From contig NZ_CP011971.1 of NCBI RefSeq assembly GCF_001579945.1, forward strand, positions 2,072,001 through 2,136,000: a stretch of DNA of 64,000 nucleotides. Reading direction: 5' to 3'. The stretch's first letter is position 1; every line of letters begins with the position of its first letter. Of this stretch, positions 28,554 to 38,113 are shown piece after piece. The translations under genes and the position numbers were made by a program. This DNA comes from Steroidobacter denitrificans. Lineage in GTDB: Bacteria > Pseudomonadota > Gammaproteobacteria > Steroidobacterales > Steroidobacteraceae. The notes under the pieces were generated by a model. That model searched no databases and was not told the DNA's origin. It worked only from the letters and a program-made list of their open reading frames with translations.

Positions 28554-28969
28554 GAGAAAATCTCCTTGCAGGGGTTGAGCCTCCACCCGCCCCATGCGAC
28601 GACCCGTCCGGATTCGCGCGTTCGAACCGCGCATTCCAGGGTGGGCACCCCGTCGCATGTGCCGGTCAGGTGTGAGAGTTGATGAAGTGAGAATTCATTG
28701 CGAAAAAAGCGCGCGCTTTATACCATGAACTCCATGATCATCCAAAAGTTTTTTGAGTCGGACGGCAGCGGCCCGCCGGGGTGGGCCGATAGCTGATGCG
28801 CGATCTGCTGAAATCTCTCTCGCGCCGGTCCGGCGCCTTGCCCGCCGAGCAGGAATCCCAAGCCGTTGCGGCCCGGGCAGGTGAAATTCGAACCGGCGCA
28901 GACGCACCGGCGGGCTCACCGGTGAACGACCCGGCAATCGTCTCTCGCCCAAGAACCCTGTTGGAGACG
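28554..28969. other. divergent rpsB/map intergenic region
   Basis: This 416-bp gap holds the rpsB leader and promoter (28717-28745) and the unassigned start of map transcription. GGCCCGCC (28770-28777) pairs with GGTGGGCC (28780-28787) around a two-base loop. An open frame in phase with map extends back to 28796, but it lacks family resemblance and I treat it as leader. Confidence 0.5.
28717..28745 (-). promoter_or_regulatory. probable rpsB promoter with GC-rich discriminator
   Basis: Read on the minus strand, TTGGAT (28745-28740) and TATAAA (28722-28717) are separated by 17 bases. The -10 is followed at once by GCGCGC, the GC-rich discriminator typical of promoters repressed by ppGpp. Transcription would start near 28709, leaving about 155 bases of leader before rpsB. 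The -35 match is weak (3 of 6). Confidence 0.5.
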
Positions 28970-29737
28970 ATGATCAAGACCGATACCGAACAGGAGCAAA
29001 TGCGCCTCGCCGGACGCCTGGCAGCCGACGTCCTGGATATGATCACGCCCCATATCGTCCCGGGCGTGACGACGGAAGAGCTGAACACCCGCTGCCACGA
29101 CTATATCGTCGGGGTGCAGCAGGCCGTCCCTGCGACGCTCGGCTATCGAGGGTTTCCCAAGTCGATCTGCACCTCCATCAATCACGTGGTCTGCCATGGC
29201 ATTCCCAGCCCGGACAAGCGCCTGAAATCCGGCGATATCATCAATATCGACGTCACGGTCATCAAGGACGGCTGGCACGGCGACACCAGCCGCATGTATA
29301 CCCTCGGCAAGGTATCCCAGGCCGCCCAGCGGCTGGTGGACCTGACTCGGGAGGCGATGTGGCTGGGTATCCGCGAGATCCGCCCGGGCGCGCACCTCGG
29401 CGATATCGGCGCGGCGATCCAGGCATTTGCCGAACCCCGGCACCTGAGCGTCGTGCGGGAGTATTGCGGGCACGGTATCGGCCGCGCCTTTCATGAGGAT
29501 CCGCAAGTGCTGCACTATGGACAACGCGGCCAGGGTATGGAACTGCGGCCAGGCATGATTTTTACGGTCGAGCCCATGCTGAATGTGGGCAAACGCCATG
29601 TGCGCCTGCTGCCGGACGGCTGGACGGTCATTACCAAGGATCATTCTTTGTCGGCGCAGTGGGAGCATACCGTGCTCGTCACCGACGCCGGCTACGAAGT
29701 GCTCACGCTCGGCGCGGCCGAGCGTGAGCAGTCGTAG
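28970..29737 (+). CDS. map: type I methionine aminopeptidase
   Basis: 255-residue enzyme that removes initiator Met. The five metal ligands appear in order: DVTVIKDGWHGDTSRMY (two Asp), the His of GHGIGRAFHEDP, the Glu of FTVEPML and the Glu of WEHTVLVT; substrate His is in NHVVCHGIP. The start is ATG 28970 with GGAG five bases upstream; an in-frame ATG at 28796 would add 58 unrelated residues. Map divergent from rpsB and followed by glnD is the standard gammaproteobacterial layout. Confidence 0.97.
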   Translation: MIKTDTEQEQMRLAGRLAADVLDMITPHIVPGVTTEELNTRCHDYIVGVQQAVPATLGYRGFPKSICTSINHVVCHGIPSPDKRLKSGDIINIDVTVIKDGWHGDTSRMYTLGKVSQAAQRLVDLTREAMWLGIREIRPGAHLGDIGAAIQAFAEPRHLSVVREYCGHGIGRAFHEDPQVLHYGQRGQGMELRPGMIFTVEPMLNVGKRHVRLLPDGWTVITKDHSLSAQWEHTVLVTDAGYEVLTLGAAEREQS

Positions 29738-29755
29738 CCGCAGTTCTTCTCCTGC

Positions 29756-32449
29756 ATGCCCGCCGTCACTCCCGAGGACCTGGAAGATCCGGTCCCCGCC
29801 TGCGGTGACCCTCCCTGGGACTACCTCGCCTCGCTGCAATCGCTCACGGCGGCGCCGGCCCGGAACGTAGCGGCCTTTCGCCAGGCGCTGCAGGAAGGCG
29901 CCGAGCGGCTCAAGAAGCGTTTCGGCGACGACGAACCGGTGGAACGGCTGGTGCGCGACCGTGCCTGCCTCGTCGACACCCTGCTGAAAAGCGCCTGGAC
30001 ACTGCATGTCGGGGAGTACGCCCAGGAAGTGGCGTTGATCGCGGTGGGTGGCTATGGCCGCGGCGAGCTGAACCTGTGCTCGGACATCGACCTGATGATC
30101 CTGATGCCCAAGAGCGCGGCCTGGCCCTGGCAGTCGCGCATCGAGCAATTCCTGGCCTTCACCTGGGACATCGGGCTGGAGATCGGCCACAGCGTGCGCA
30201 CGATCGACGATTGCCAGCGCGAATGCGCCGCCGACGTCAGCGTGGCGACGACCTTGATCGAGGCGCGTCTCCTGACCGGCCCGCAAGCTCTGTTCGAGGC
30301 CATGCGGCGTGCGTTGGCGCCGGCACGGGTATGGCCGACTCGCGAGTTCTTTGAAGCAAAAGTCGCCGAGCAGGCGGGCAGGCATCGCCGCTACCACGAC
30401 ACCGCCTACAATCTGGAACCGAATGTCAAATCCAGCCCCGGCGGGTTGCGCGACATCCAGACGATCGGCTGGGTCGCCAAGCGGCATTTCGGCGCGGAAT
30501 CCCTCGATGAACTGGTCGATCATGGTTTTCTGACTCGCGCCGAACTGCGCAAACTGAAGACCGCCCAGGCTTTCTTGTGGAAAGTTCGCTTTGCGCTGCA
30601 TGTGCTGACCAACCGGCGCGAGGACCGGCTGCTGTTCGATCATCAGATCCGGCTGGCGGCCATGTTCGGCTACGAGGATGCCACCTACACCCTGGCGGTC
30701 GAGCAGTTCATGCAGCGCTATTATCGCACGGCCATGGATGTGAGCCTGCTGAACGAAATGCTGCTGCAGCTGTTTCGTGAGGCGATCCTCTCCGCTCCCA
30801 ACAGCGCACCTCGGCCCGTCAACGCACGCTTCCAGATCCGCAACGATTTTCTGGAGATCAGCAGCGAGGATGTCTTCGACCGCTATCCGTCGGCACTGCT
30901 GGAACTGTTCGTGATCACCGGGCAGCATCCGGAAATTCACGGTGTGTGCGCCCAGACCGTGCGGCAGGTGACACGGCATCTATGGCTGATCGACGAAGAA
31001 TTCCGTCAGCATCCGAGAAATCACCGGCTGTTTTTCGAGGTCCTCAGCGCGCCGACAGGTGTGACGCACGAACTGCGACGCATGAATCTGTATGGCGTAC
31101 TGGGCCGCTATATCCCCACCTTCGGCCGTATCGTCGGCCGCATGCAGTATGACCTGTTCCATGCCTATACGGTCGATGCCCACACCTTGTTCGTGGTGAG
31201 CAACCTGCGGCGCATGGCGATGCCTAAATACGATCATGAGCTGCCGCAGCTCTCGCGGGTCATGCAGTCGCTCGAACAACCCGAGCTGGCCTACATGGCG
31301 GCGCTGTTCCATGACATCGCCAAGGGCCGCGGCGGCGATCATTCCGAGCTCGGAGCGGTCGATGCGGAAGCCTTCTGCCTGGAGCAGGGGCTGTCCCGAT
31401 ATGATGCCCGCCTGGTCGCCTGGCTGGTGCGCCATCATCTGGTCCTGTCGGTGACCGCGCAAAAGAAGGATATTTCCGCTCCCCATGTGGTTCATGAATT
31501 CGCGCGCCTGGTCGGCGACCAGACGCACCTGGACTACTTATACGTGCTGACCGTCGCCGACATACGCGGCACCAACCCGAAGCTGTGGAACAACTGGAAG
31601 GCATCGCTGTTCGCTGAGTTCTATGAACGCGTACGCCAGGCGCTGCGGCGTGGACTGGAACGCCCGATCGATCAGGAAGAGTTGATCGCCGAGATACAGG
31701 CGCGCGCCCATGAACTGGCCGCCCGGGAGAACCTGGATGAGGCCATCCTGCAATCGGTATGGCGGCACTTCACGGACGCCTACTTCCTGCGCCACACCCC
31801 CGGGGAAATCATCTGGCACACGCGCATGCTGGCTGGACGTGCCGCCGGAGACACCAGCGCCCTGATATCGGTACAACAGCAGTCCGGGCGCGGCGGCACC
31901 GGCATCTCGACCTATACGCCGCAATCGCAGCACAGCTTCGCCCGCACGACGGCCCAACTCGACCAGCTCGGACTGAACATCGTCGATGCGCGCATCACCC
32001 CCATGGCGGACGGCTTCAGCCTGGACGTCTACCACGTCCTGGAGGATACCGGCGCGGCGATCACCGATACGGCTCGAATCCTGGACATCGAACAAAAACT
32101 GACTCGCGCCCTGGAAAGGCGCGACGATGACGATGCGCCCGTCAATCGCCGCACACCGCGTCAGGTACGGATGTTCTCGACTCCGACCCAGATTTCTTTC
32201 AGCGAGGATCCGGACAACCAGCGTACGATCCTCGAACTCATCGCGGGTGACCGCCCTGGACTGCTGTCCAGGGTGGCGCGTGTCTTCATGGCGCAGCACA
32301 TCGACGTGCATGCCTCGAAGATCATGACGGTCGGGGAACGCGCCGAGGACGTGTTCTATGTCGCCGATGAATCCGGCCGTCCGCTGAGCGAGGAAGCGCT
32401 CGGGCGCCTCTCGCTCGGCCTGCACAAAGCGCTCGATAACGACGCCTGA
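29756..32449 (+). CDS. glnD: [protein-PII] uridylyltransferase / uridylyl-removing enzyme
   Basis: 897-residue nitrogen sensor that uridylylates PII when glutamine is low and removes UMP when it is high. The nucleotidyltransferase site is GGYGRGELNLCSDIDLMIL near residue 100. The HD hydrolase domain has LFHDIAKGRGGDHSE near residue 515. Two ACT domains occupy the last 200 residues (TAQLDQLGLNIVDARIT; ELIAGDRPGLLSRVARVF). Length is near E. coli (890). It starts 18 bp after map. Confidence 0.98.
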   Translation: MPAVTPEDLEDPVPACGDPPWDYLASLQSLTAAPARNVAAFRQALQEGAERLKKRFGDDEPVERLVRDRACLVDTLLKSAWTLHVGEYAQEVALIAVGGYGRGELNLCSDIDLMILMPKSAAWPWQSRIEQFLAFTWDIGLEIGHSVRTIDDCQRECAADVSVATTLIEARLLTGPQALFEAMRRALAPARVWPTREFFEAKVAEQAGRHRRYHDTAYNLEPNVKSSPGGLRDIQTIGWVAKRHFGAESLDELVDHGFLTRAELRKLKTAQAFLWKVRFALHVLTNRREDRLLFDHQIRLAAMFGYEDATYTLAVEQFMQRYYRTAMDVSLLNEMLLQLFREAILSAPNSAPRPVNARFQIRNDFLEISSEDVFDRYPSALLELFVITGQHPEIHGVCAQTVRQVTRHLWLIDEEFRQHPRNHRLFFEVLSAPTGVTHELRRMNLYGVLGRYIPTFGRIVGRMQYDLFHAYTVDAHTLFVVSNLRRMAMPKYDHELPQLSRVMQSLEQPELAYMAALFHDIAKGRGGDHSELGAVDAEAFCLEQGLSRYDARLVAWLVRHHLVLSVTAQKKDISAPHVVHEFARLVGDQTHLDYLYVLTVADIRGTNPKLWNNWKASLFAEFYERVRQALRRGLERPIDQEELIAEIQARAHELAARENLDEAILQSVWRHFTDAYFLRHTPGEIIWHTRMLAGRAAGDTSALISVQQQSGRGGTGISTYTPQSQHSFARTTAQLDQLGLNIVDARITPMADGFSLDVYHVLEDTGAAITDTARILDIEQKLTRALERRDDDDAPVNRRTPRQVRMFSTPTQISFSEDPDNQRTILELIAGDRPGLLSRVARVFMAQHIDVHASKIMTVGERAEDVFYVADESGRPLSEEALGRLSLGLHKALDNDA

Positions 32450-32473
32450 ATCCTGACCGATGACCCCTGACCG

Positions 32474-33727
32474 ATGAATCCCTTTCTACAGAAACTGCAC
32501 CCCTATCCTTTCGAGCGCCAGCGCGCCCTGCTTGCCGGTGCGAACCCGCCGCACGATCTGGCGCATATTTCCCTATCGATCGGCGAACCGCGGCACGCGC
32601 CGCCGGAATTCGTCCTGCGCAAGCTCATCGACAGCCTTCAAGGCCTGGGCAGCTACCCTCAGACCGCCGGCATCGCGCCGCTGCGCGCCGCGATCGCCGC
32701 CTGGCTGACGCGCCGTTTTCATCTGCCCGCCGGTTCCTTGGATCCGGAAACCATGGTGTTGCCCGTCAACGGCACGCGCGAGGCCTTGTTCGCCTTCGCA
32801 CAGTGCATGGTCGATCCTGCGGGAGGAACCGGCCGGCCCGCCGTGGTGATGCCCAATCCCTTCTATCAGATCTACGAAGGCGCAGCGCTCCTGGCCGGTG
32901 CGGAACCCTGCTTCATGGCCAATCCAGGCACAACCGGCGCCGCCTCCGCACAATGGTTGCCCGATCTGACATCGGTGTCCGAGGCCATCTGGCGGCGCTG
33001 CCAATTGCTGTATCTGTGCTCACCGGGCAATCCGACCGGTGCGGTCGCCGGCATCGATTATCTGCGCCAGGCATTGGCACTGGCGGACCGGTATGACTTC
33101 GTCATTGCCGCCGATGAATGCTACAGCGAAATTTTCATGGACGAATCCCGGCCGCCGGCCGGTCTGCTGCAGGCGGCACTCGCAGCCGGACATACGGCCT
33201 ACGAGCGCTGCATGGTTTTCCACAGCCTCTCGAAGCGTTCCAGCGTTCCCGGTCTGCGCTCAGGATTCGTTGCCGGCGATCCTGCACTGATCGCCGCCTT
33301 TCTGCTCTATCGCACCTATCACGGCTGCGCGATGCCGCTGCCCACGCAGATGGCCAGCATGGCAGCATGGAACGATGATCAACATGTCATCGACAACCGC
33401 GTTCTATACCGGCGAAAGTTCGAACAGGTGCTGCCGATTCTGCGCAGCGTCATGCCGGTCGAAGCGCCGCAGGCAGGCTTTTATTTGTGGCCTGATATCG
33501 GTACCGCATCCGGGGCCGGTATCGAAACCGGACTCGGGGATGACGAACGCTTCACGCGCGAACTGTTCGAACGCAAGCATGTGACGGTGCTGCCGGGCAG
33601 CTACCTGGCACGCTCGACCCCGCATGGCAACCCGGGACGCGGGCGGGTACGCATCTCGCTCGTAGCCACCCTGGAGGAGTGTGTAGATGCCGCAATGCGC
33701 ATCCGGGATTACATGATGGAGCGTTGA
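32474..33727 (+). CDS. dapC: succinyldiaminopimelate transaminase
   Basis: 417-residue class I/II aminotransferase that makes N-succinyl-LL-diaminopimelate in the lysine and peptidoglycan pathway. Features are [14 protein letters not shown], the substrate-loop [37 protein letters not shown], and the PLP lysine in [17 protein letters not shown]. Context with dapD next supports DapC over other aminotransferases. It starts 24 bp after glnD. Confidence 0.95.
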   Translation: MNPFLQKLHPYPFERQRALLAGANPPHDLAHISLSIGEPRHAPPEFVLRKLIDSLQGLGSYPQTAGIAPLRAAIAAWLTRRFHLPAGSLDPETMVLPVNGTREALFAFAQCMVDPAGGTGRPAVVMPNPFYQIYEGAALLAGAEPCFMANPGTTGAASAQWLPDLTSVSEAIWRRCQLLYLCSPGNPTGAVAGIDYLRQALALADRYDFVIAADECYSEIFMDESRPPAGLLQAALAAGHTAYERCMVFHSLSKRSSVPGLRSGFVAGDPALIAAFLLYRTYHGCAMPLPTQMASMAAWNDDQHVIDNRVLYRRKFEQVLPILRSVMPVEAPQAGFYLWPDIGTASGAGIETGLGDDERFTRELFERKHVTVLPGSYLARSTPHGNPGRGRVRISLVATLEECVDAAMRIRDYMMER

Positions 33728-33797
33728 ACGGCTACACTCCTGCTTCGCAGCCGGCTTGCGCCGCCGACCATCCACGACCGACGATAGTTTCAATACC

Positions 33798-34643
33798 ATG
33801 CCCGATACCGCCGCTCATTCCGTTCATGCCGCCCTGGCCGATACGATCGGCTCCGCTTTCGAAGATCGCGCACGATTCAGCCCCGACAATGCCCCACAGG
33901 AGGTGCGCACCGCGGTCGAACAGGCCCTGGATCTGCTCGACCGCGGCCAGGTACGCGTCGCCGAGAAGCGAGATGATGGTTGGCAAGTCAATCAATGGCT
34001 CAAGAAGGCCGTACTGCTGTCGTTTCGGCTGCAGGACAACCGGCCGGTCGATGCCGGTTTCACCCGTTTTTTCGATAAGGTGGCGTTGAAGTATGCCGAC
34101 TACGATGAGGCTCGCTTTCGCGCCGACGGCGTTCGCGTCGTGCCGCACGCCATAGTGCGTCGCGGTGCATTCGTCGGCGCCAATACGGTATTGATGCCCT
34201 CCTATGTCAATGTCGGCGCCTATGTCGGCGAGGGCACGATGGTCGACACCTGGGCTACCGTGGGATCCTGTGCGCAAATCGGCCGGAATGTCCATCTGTC
34301 CGGCGGTGCCGGCATCGGCGGCGTACTGGAGCCGCTGCAGGCGAATCCGACGATCATCGAGGACGATTGTTTCATCGGTGCACGCTCCGAGGTCGTGGAA
34401 GGCGTCATCGTGGAACAGGGCGCCGTCATTTCCATGGGCGTATTCATCGGCGCCAGCACCCGCATCTATGATCGCGAACGCGATGAGGTGCTCTATGGCC
34501 GAGTGCCTGCGGGCGCGGTCGTCGTACCGGGCAGCCTGCCTGCCGCCAACGGCAAGTACGGCTTGTACTGTGCCGTCATCGTCAAGCGAGTCGATGCTCA
34601 GACACGCGCCAAGGTCGGTATCAACGAATTGCTGCGTGAATGA
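33798..34643 (+). CDS. dapD: tetrahydrodipicolinate N-succinyltransferase
   Basis: 281-residue hexapeptide-repeat trimeric enzyme of the succinylase lysine pathway. It has [48 protein letters not shown] and the C-terminal [20 protein letters not shown]. coli DapD has 274 residues. The start is ATG 33798; an upstream in-frame ATG at 33756 adds 14 unrelated residues. The stop codon overlaps the outer arm of a convergent-gene hairpin. Confidence 0.97.
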   Translation: MPDTAAHSVHAALADTIGSAFEDRARFSPDNAPQEVRTAVEQALDLLDRGQVRVAEKRDDGWQVNQWLKKAVLLSFRLQDNRPVDAGFTRFFDKVALKYADYDEARFRADGVRVVPHAIVRRGAFVGANTVLMPSYVNVGAYVGEGTMVDTWATVGSCAQIGRNVHLSGGAGIGGVLEPLQANPTIIEDDCFIGARSEVVEGVIVEQGAVISMGVFIGASTRIYDRERDEVLYGRVPAGAVVVPGSLPAANGKYGLYCAVIVKRVDAQTRAKVGINELLRE

Positions 34644-34731
34644 GGCCGAGTCTGGAGGACGGCGGTACATTGTGCATCCAGTTGCGAATCCCGGTTGCGC
34701 ACACCCCGTGCCGGGGATTCGCCGGCCTCAT
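34640..34731. terminator. nested hairpin between convergent dapD and pstB
   Basis: An outer stem ATGAGGCCG (34640-34648) with CGGCCTCAT (34723-34731) encloses an inner stem CGAATCCC (34685-34692) with GGGATTCG (34714-34721). It spans the dapD stop and the whole convergent gap. There is no T-tract, so it is a probable bidirectional transcript-end structure, not a certain terminator. Confidence 0.45.
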
Positions 34732-34748
34732 CGAATGTACCCCTCCGC

Positions 34749-35648
34749 TCAGCCATAGCGCCCGGTAATGTAATCCTCAGTAGCCTTCTTGCTAGGGTTG
34801 GTGAAGATTTTCGCCGCCTCGTCGAATTCGATCAGCTCACCGAGATACATGAAGGCCGTATAATCGGACACCCGTGCAGCCTGCTGCATGTTGTGAGTGA
34901 CGATCAGCACGGTGACCTGATCGCGCAATACGGAAATCAATTCTTCGATCTTGGCCGTCGCAATCGGATCGAGTGCGGAAGTCGGCTCGTCGAACAACAG
35001 GATTTCCGGTGTCGTAGCCAGCGCCCGGGCGATGCACAGACGCTGCATCTGTCCGCCGGATAGTGCCAGTGCGGAATCCTGCAGACGATCCTTGACCTCG
35101 TCCCACAAGGCCGCTCCGCGCAAAGCCTTCTCGACCTCGTCCGCCAGGATCGCTCTGTTGCGCACCCCGCGCAGGCGCAGGCCGTAGGCGACATTCTCGA
35201 AGATCGACTTTGGAAAGGGATTGGGTTTCTGAAACACCATGCCTATACGCATGCGGACCTCGATGGGATCCACACCGCTGCCCACCAGGTTCAGATTATC
35301 CGGGTGCAGCATGATGCTGCCCTCGTAGCGTGTTCCCGGCTGCAAATCGTGCATCCGGTTGAAACAGCGCAGGAACGTGCTCTTACCGCAGCCCGACGGG
35401 CCGATCAGCGCGGTCACCTGACGGTCCGCGATCGGAATCGTCAGATTCTTCAGTGCCTGAGACTGTCCATAATAAAAATTGAGATCCTTGACGGCCGCCT
35501 TGATGGCGAACGGACGCGATTGGCGCGCTTCCCCCACGGTCACGGAGATGCGTTGCGGTGCGCCGGGCGGCGGTGCGGAACCATCGCCGCCGGTGCGCGG
35601 CGTGCCCGGGGATGCCTGAGCGATCGAGGAGCGGACGGTGGATTCCAT
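34749..35648 (-). CDS. pstB: phosphate ABC transporter, ATP-binding protein
   Basis: 299-residue ATPase of the high-affinity phosphate importer. Walker A is GPSGCGKST, then the Q-loop FQKPNPFP, the signature LSGGQMQRL and Walker [15 protein letters not shown]. About 45 extra N-terminal residues, rich in Ser/Pro/Gly, precede the ABC fold (usual length about 257). ATG 35648 has GAAGG upstream and was preferred to a TTG at 35672. It follows pstA by 83 bp. Confidence 0.97.
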   Translation of the reverse strand: MESTVRSSIAQASPGTPRTGGDGSAPPPGAPQRISVTVGEARQSRPFAIKAAVKDLNFYYGQSQALKNLTIPIADRQVTALIGPSGCGKSTFLRCFNRMHDLQPGTRYEGSIMLHPDNLNLVGSGVDPIEVRMRIGMVFQKPNPFPKSIFENVAYGLRLRGVRNRAILADEVEKALRGAALWDEVKDRLQDSALALSGGQMQRLCIARALATTPEILLFDEPTSALDPIATAKIEELISVLRDQVTVLIVTHNMQQAARVSDYTAFMYLGELIEFDEAAKIFTNPSKKATEDYITGRYG

Positions 35649-35731
35649 GGGCAGGACCTTCAGCACAATCAAAGACTCTTCGGCAGCGAGCCGTCACCCG
35701 GTGAGGCTTGCGGACCAGCCTCATTCCGGCC

Positions 35732-36700
35732 TCACCAATTGATCTTTTTTCGAAAACGATAACGGATCCAGATCGCCACACCGTTCATGATCAAGGTCAT
35801 GCCCAGCAGGATCGCACCGGCAGCCGCCGCATTCGCCTGAAACGCCTGGTCGGGCCGTGAAATCCAGTTAAACATCTGAATCGGCATGGCCGTGAAGGGA
35901 TCGTTCAGCCAGTCGAAGGAAATGAAGGGAAACTCGCTCTTGAACGGCGACTCCGGCAGGAAGGCGATGAAGCTCAAGGCACCGATGGTAATGATGGGAG
36001 CAGTCTCGCCGATGGCACGCGATAACCCCAGGATCATGCCGGTGAGAATGCCGCCGGTGGAGTACGGCAGGACATGATCCTTGGTCACTTCCCAGCGAGT
36101 CGCGCCCAGTCCATACGCCGCTTCCCGGATCGCCTTCGGCACCGCACGGATGGCCTCGCGCGTTGCCACGATCACGATGGGCAGGATCAGCAGCGCAAGT
36201 GTCAGGCCCGCCGCCGCGATACTTTGACCAAGATCGAATTGATAGACGAACAGGCCCAGCGCCAGCAAGCCGAAAATGATGGACGGCACGCCGGCAAGAT
36301 TCGTCACATTGATCTCGATGATGGCGGTCATCCAGTTTTTGGGCGCGTACTCCTCCAGATAGATCGCCGCCGCCACCCCGATGGGCACGGCGCATATCGC
36401 CGTCACCGCCATGATCAGGGTGGTGCCGACCCAGGCGGCGAGAATGCCGGCACGCTCGGCGTGCCTGGAGGCGAAATGCGTGAAGAAATCCCAGCTGAAG
36501 CGTTCCCAACCATCGCGCACCAGGTCGATGAACAGCACCGCCAGGATCATAAGACAGGCAAGCATCACTACCAGGCCGGTCAACACGAATATCCGGTCGA
36601 GCACCTCACGGCGCGCAAGATCCCGCCGCATGCCTTCCATCGTCACCATCGCGGCGATACCTGCCGGTTGCTGCGCGTTTGGGAACGCCTGGCGGCTCAT
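35732..36700 (-). CDS. pstA: phosphate ABC transporter permease PstA
   Basis: 322-residue permease with about six membrane segments and the coupling helix EAAYGLGATRWEVTKDHVLP that contacts PstB. The ITNVTNLAGVPSIIFGLL-like segment (NVTNLAGVPSIIFGLLALG) is typical of PstA. The ATG overlaps the pstC stop by one base (TGATG), so the two permeases are coupled. Confidence 0.96.
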   Translation of the reverse strand: MSRQAFPNAQQPAGIAAMVTMEGMRRDLARREVLDRIFVLTGLVVMLACLMILAVLFIDLVRDGWERFSWDFFTHFASRHAERAGILAAWVGTTLIMAVTAICAVPIGVAAAIYLEEYAPKNWMTAIIEINVTNLAGVPSIIFGLLALGLFVYQFDLGQSIAAAGLTLALLILPIVIVATREAIRAVPKAIREAAYGLGATRWEVTKDHVLPYSTGGILTGMILGLSRAIGETAPIITIGALSFIAFLPESPFKSEFPFISFDWLNDPFTAMPIQMFNWISRPDQAFQANAAAAGAILLGMTLIMNGVAIWIRYRFRKKINW

Positions 36701-37731
36701 CAGTAGGCCTCGCGGAAACGCCGCGTCAGGAAGAACCCGACGACGTTGAACACCAGGGTCATCAGGACTAGAACCAGACCCGCCGCAAAAATACTTTGAT
36801 AGCCGATACTGCCGTGCGGCAGATCGCCCAGACTCACTTGTACGATGTACGCCGTGATGGTCGCGGCGGGCTCGCGCGGATCGAACGTGAAATTCGGCTG
36901 CATGCCGGCAGCGATGGCCACCACCATGGTCTCGCCCACGGCACGGGAAATGCCGAGAATGAAAGCCGCCGCAAGGCCGGAGAATGCGCCCGGCACGACC
37001 ACCCGCAATGCCGTCTGCAGGCGTGTCGCACCCATCGCATAAGATCCTTCGCGCATATAGCGCGGCACCGCACGCATGGCGTCCTCGCTCAACGAACTGA
37101 CATAAGGCACGATCATCAGGCCGATGACCAGGCCGGCGCTGAGCATGTTGAAGCCCGGCAGTTCGGGCATCAGCACCCGCAACGCAGGCGTCACCATCGT
37201 CAAGGCGAAATAGCCGTAGACCACGGTCGGCACGGCGCCCAGCAGTTCGAGAATCGGCTTGACGGTCTCGCGCACTCGGTGCGGCGCGAACTCACTCAAG
37301 TAGATTGCGATCGTGATGCCCAGCGGAACGGCCACCAGCAGCGCGACCAGCGTGGTCGTGAGCGTGCCGGCCACCAGCGGCAGAATACCGTAGTGCGCAT
37401 CGGCAAACAGCGGCGTCCACATCGTGCCCGTCATGAACTCGACGATCGAGACATGCGCAAAGAACGCCATCGATTCGTACAAAAGCACGGCCACGATGGC
37501 CAGCGTCGTAAAGACCGCCACCAGGCCTGCGACGAGCAGCAATGTCTCGACGATGCGATCACGCAGCCTGCGATAACGCAAGACATTGCGCGAAACGACC
37601 GATCGGAACGCCGACTGATCCGTAAACGGCCCCGGCGGCGAACCGTGAGGCGAACCGTGAGGCGAACCGTGAGGCGAACCATGGGATGAACTCAGCGATG
37701 AATTCAAATGCTTGCTCTTTCGTGCGGGCAT
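36700..37731 (-). CDS. pstC: phosphate ABC transporter permease PstC, His-rich N-terminal repeat
   Basis: 343-residue permease partner of PstA, with six membrane segments, LLGAVPTVVYGYFAL and the coupling helix EGSYAMGATRLQTALRVVVP. The cytoplasmic N-terminus (about residues 16-32) has repeated Gly-Ser-Pro-His units from a 12-bp DNA repeat at 37637-37684. It is the first gene of a pstC-pstA-pstB operon. pstS, which usually comes first, is not in front of it. A Pho-box-like site lies about 185 bp upstream. Confidence 0.96.
   Translation of the reverse strand: MPARKSKHLNSSLSSSHGSPHGSPHGSPHGSPPGPFTDQSAFRSVVSRNVLRYRRLRDRIVETLLLVAGLVAVFTTLAIVAVLLYESMAFFAHVSIVEFMTGTMWTPLFADAHYGILPLVAGTLTTTLVALLVAVPLGITIAIYLSEFAPHRVRETVKPILELLGAVPTVVYGYFALTMVTPALRVLMPELPGFNMLSAGLVIGLMIVPYVSSLSEDAMRAVPRYMREGSYAMGATRLQTALRVVVPGAFSGLAAAFILGISRAVGETMVVAIAAGMQPNFTFDPREPAATITAYIVQVSLGDLPHGSIGYQSIFAAGLVLVLMTLVFNVVGFFLTRRFREAY
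37637..37684. repeat. 12-bp tandem repeat in the 5' end of pstC
   Basis: Four units of GGCGAACCGTGA lie at 37637-37648, 37649-37660, 37661-37672 and 37673-37684, the first three identical and the last with changes at its end. They encode the Gly-Ser-Pro-His blocks of PstC. Twelve bases keep the frame, so copy number could vary without breaking the gene. Confidence 0.9.
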
Positions 37732-37770
37732 ATCCCGTGCGGCGTTTCACACCGGCGCGGCGGACGTAAA

Positions 37771-37830
37771 CGCAACCGGAAACGCAACCGGAAACGCAGC
37801 CGGAAACGCAGCCGGAAACCCAGCCGGTCC
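37771..37830. repeat. 12-bp tandem repeat in the pstC leader
   Basis: Units GCAACCGGAAAC (37771-37782, 37783-37794) and GCAGCCGGAAAC (37795-37806, 37807-37818) are followed by a degenerate fifth unit (37819-37830). The array lies between the Pho-box-like site and the pstC start, so it is probably in the mRNA leader. It is a different 12-mer from the one inside pstC, 87 bp away. Confidence 0.85.
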
Positions 37831-37915
37831 GGCACCGGAAAATCATGCTGCGCGGGTACGGCTGGCGCAGCACCGGTTCGCCCTGTACCTGGTGCTTCCA
37901 GTGTGCCGCGGCCGG

Positions 37916-37933
37916 ATGACAGTATTGTTACAA
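37916..37933 (-). promoter_or_regulatory. Pho-box-like PhoB site upstream of pstC
   Basis: On the minus strand the site reads TTGTAAC-AATA-CTGTCAT: two 7-base half sites 11 bases apart with an AT-rich 4-base spacer. The second half is the consensus CTGTCAT; the first is weaker (TGT.A conserved). This is the 7-4-7 pattern bound by PhoB, upstream of a phosphate-transport operon and in a genome segment that encodes PhoB. I did not find a strong -10 downstream. Confidence 0.55.
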
Positions 37934-38113
37934 CGCGGCCGTTACGCCGCGGAGGCGCCGTAATGAATTTTCACGCAACGAGCACCGATTCCTTCGCCTG
38001 GCACCGGCAGCCGCGCGGCCGCGCGGCGCACGACCGTGCCATTCTCGCGTAATATAAGCAGCCCGCTCGGAGCAATCTGATCGATCGTTCCCTCGCCCCT
38101 GGAGCCGATACCC

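Larger units (their letters stand above)
37732..38113. other. divergent pstC/dapE intergenic region
   Basis: This 382-bp gap contains the 12-bp leader repeat (37771-37830) and a Pho-box-like site (37916-37933). Short frames through the repeat are open in several phases on both strands because the repeat has no stop codon, so I do not call them genes. No pstS or other gene is visible here. The dapE promoter is not clear. Confidence 0.6.

Noticed and set aside
26565-28682. 705-residue plus-strand frame opposite tsf and rpsB
   Set aside because: Spans two genes antisense and has a shadow composition.
28916-30979. 687-residue minus-strand open frame opposite map and glnD
   Set aside because: It crosses two certain genes and the gap between them, which a real gene would not do; no domain seen.
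37637-37830. CRISPR-like array
   Set aside because: Units are 12 bp, directly joined and without spacers; no cas genes are nearby.
37712-37963. Small repeat-containing protein (Asn-Ala-Thr-Gly units) upstream of pstC
   Set aside because: The 12-bp repeat has no stop in several frames on both strands, so any frame through it stays open; no ribosome-binding site or homology.
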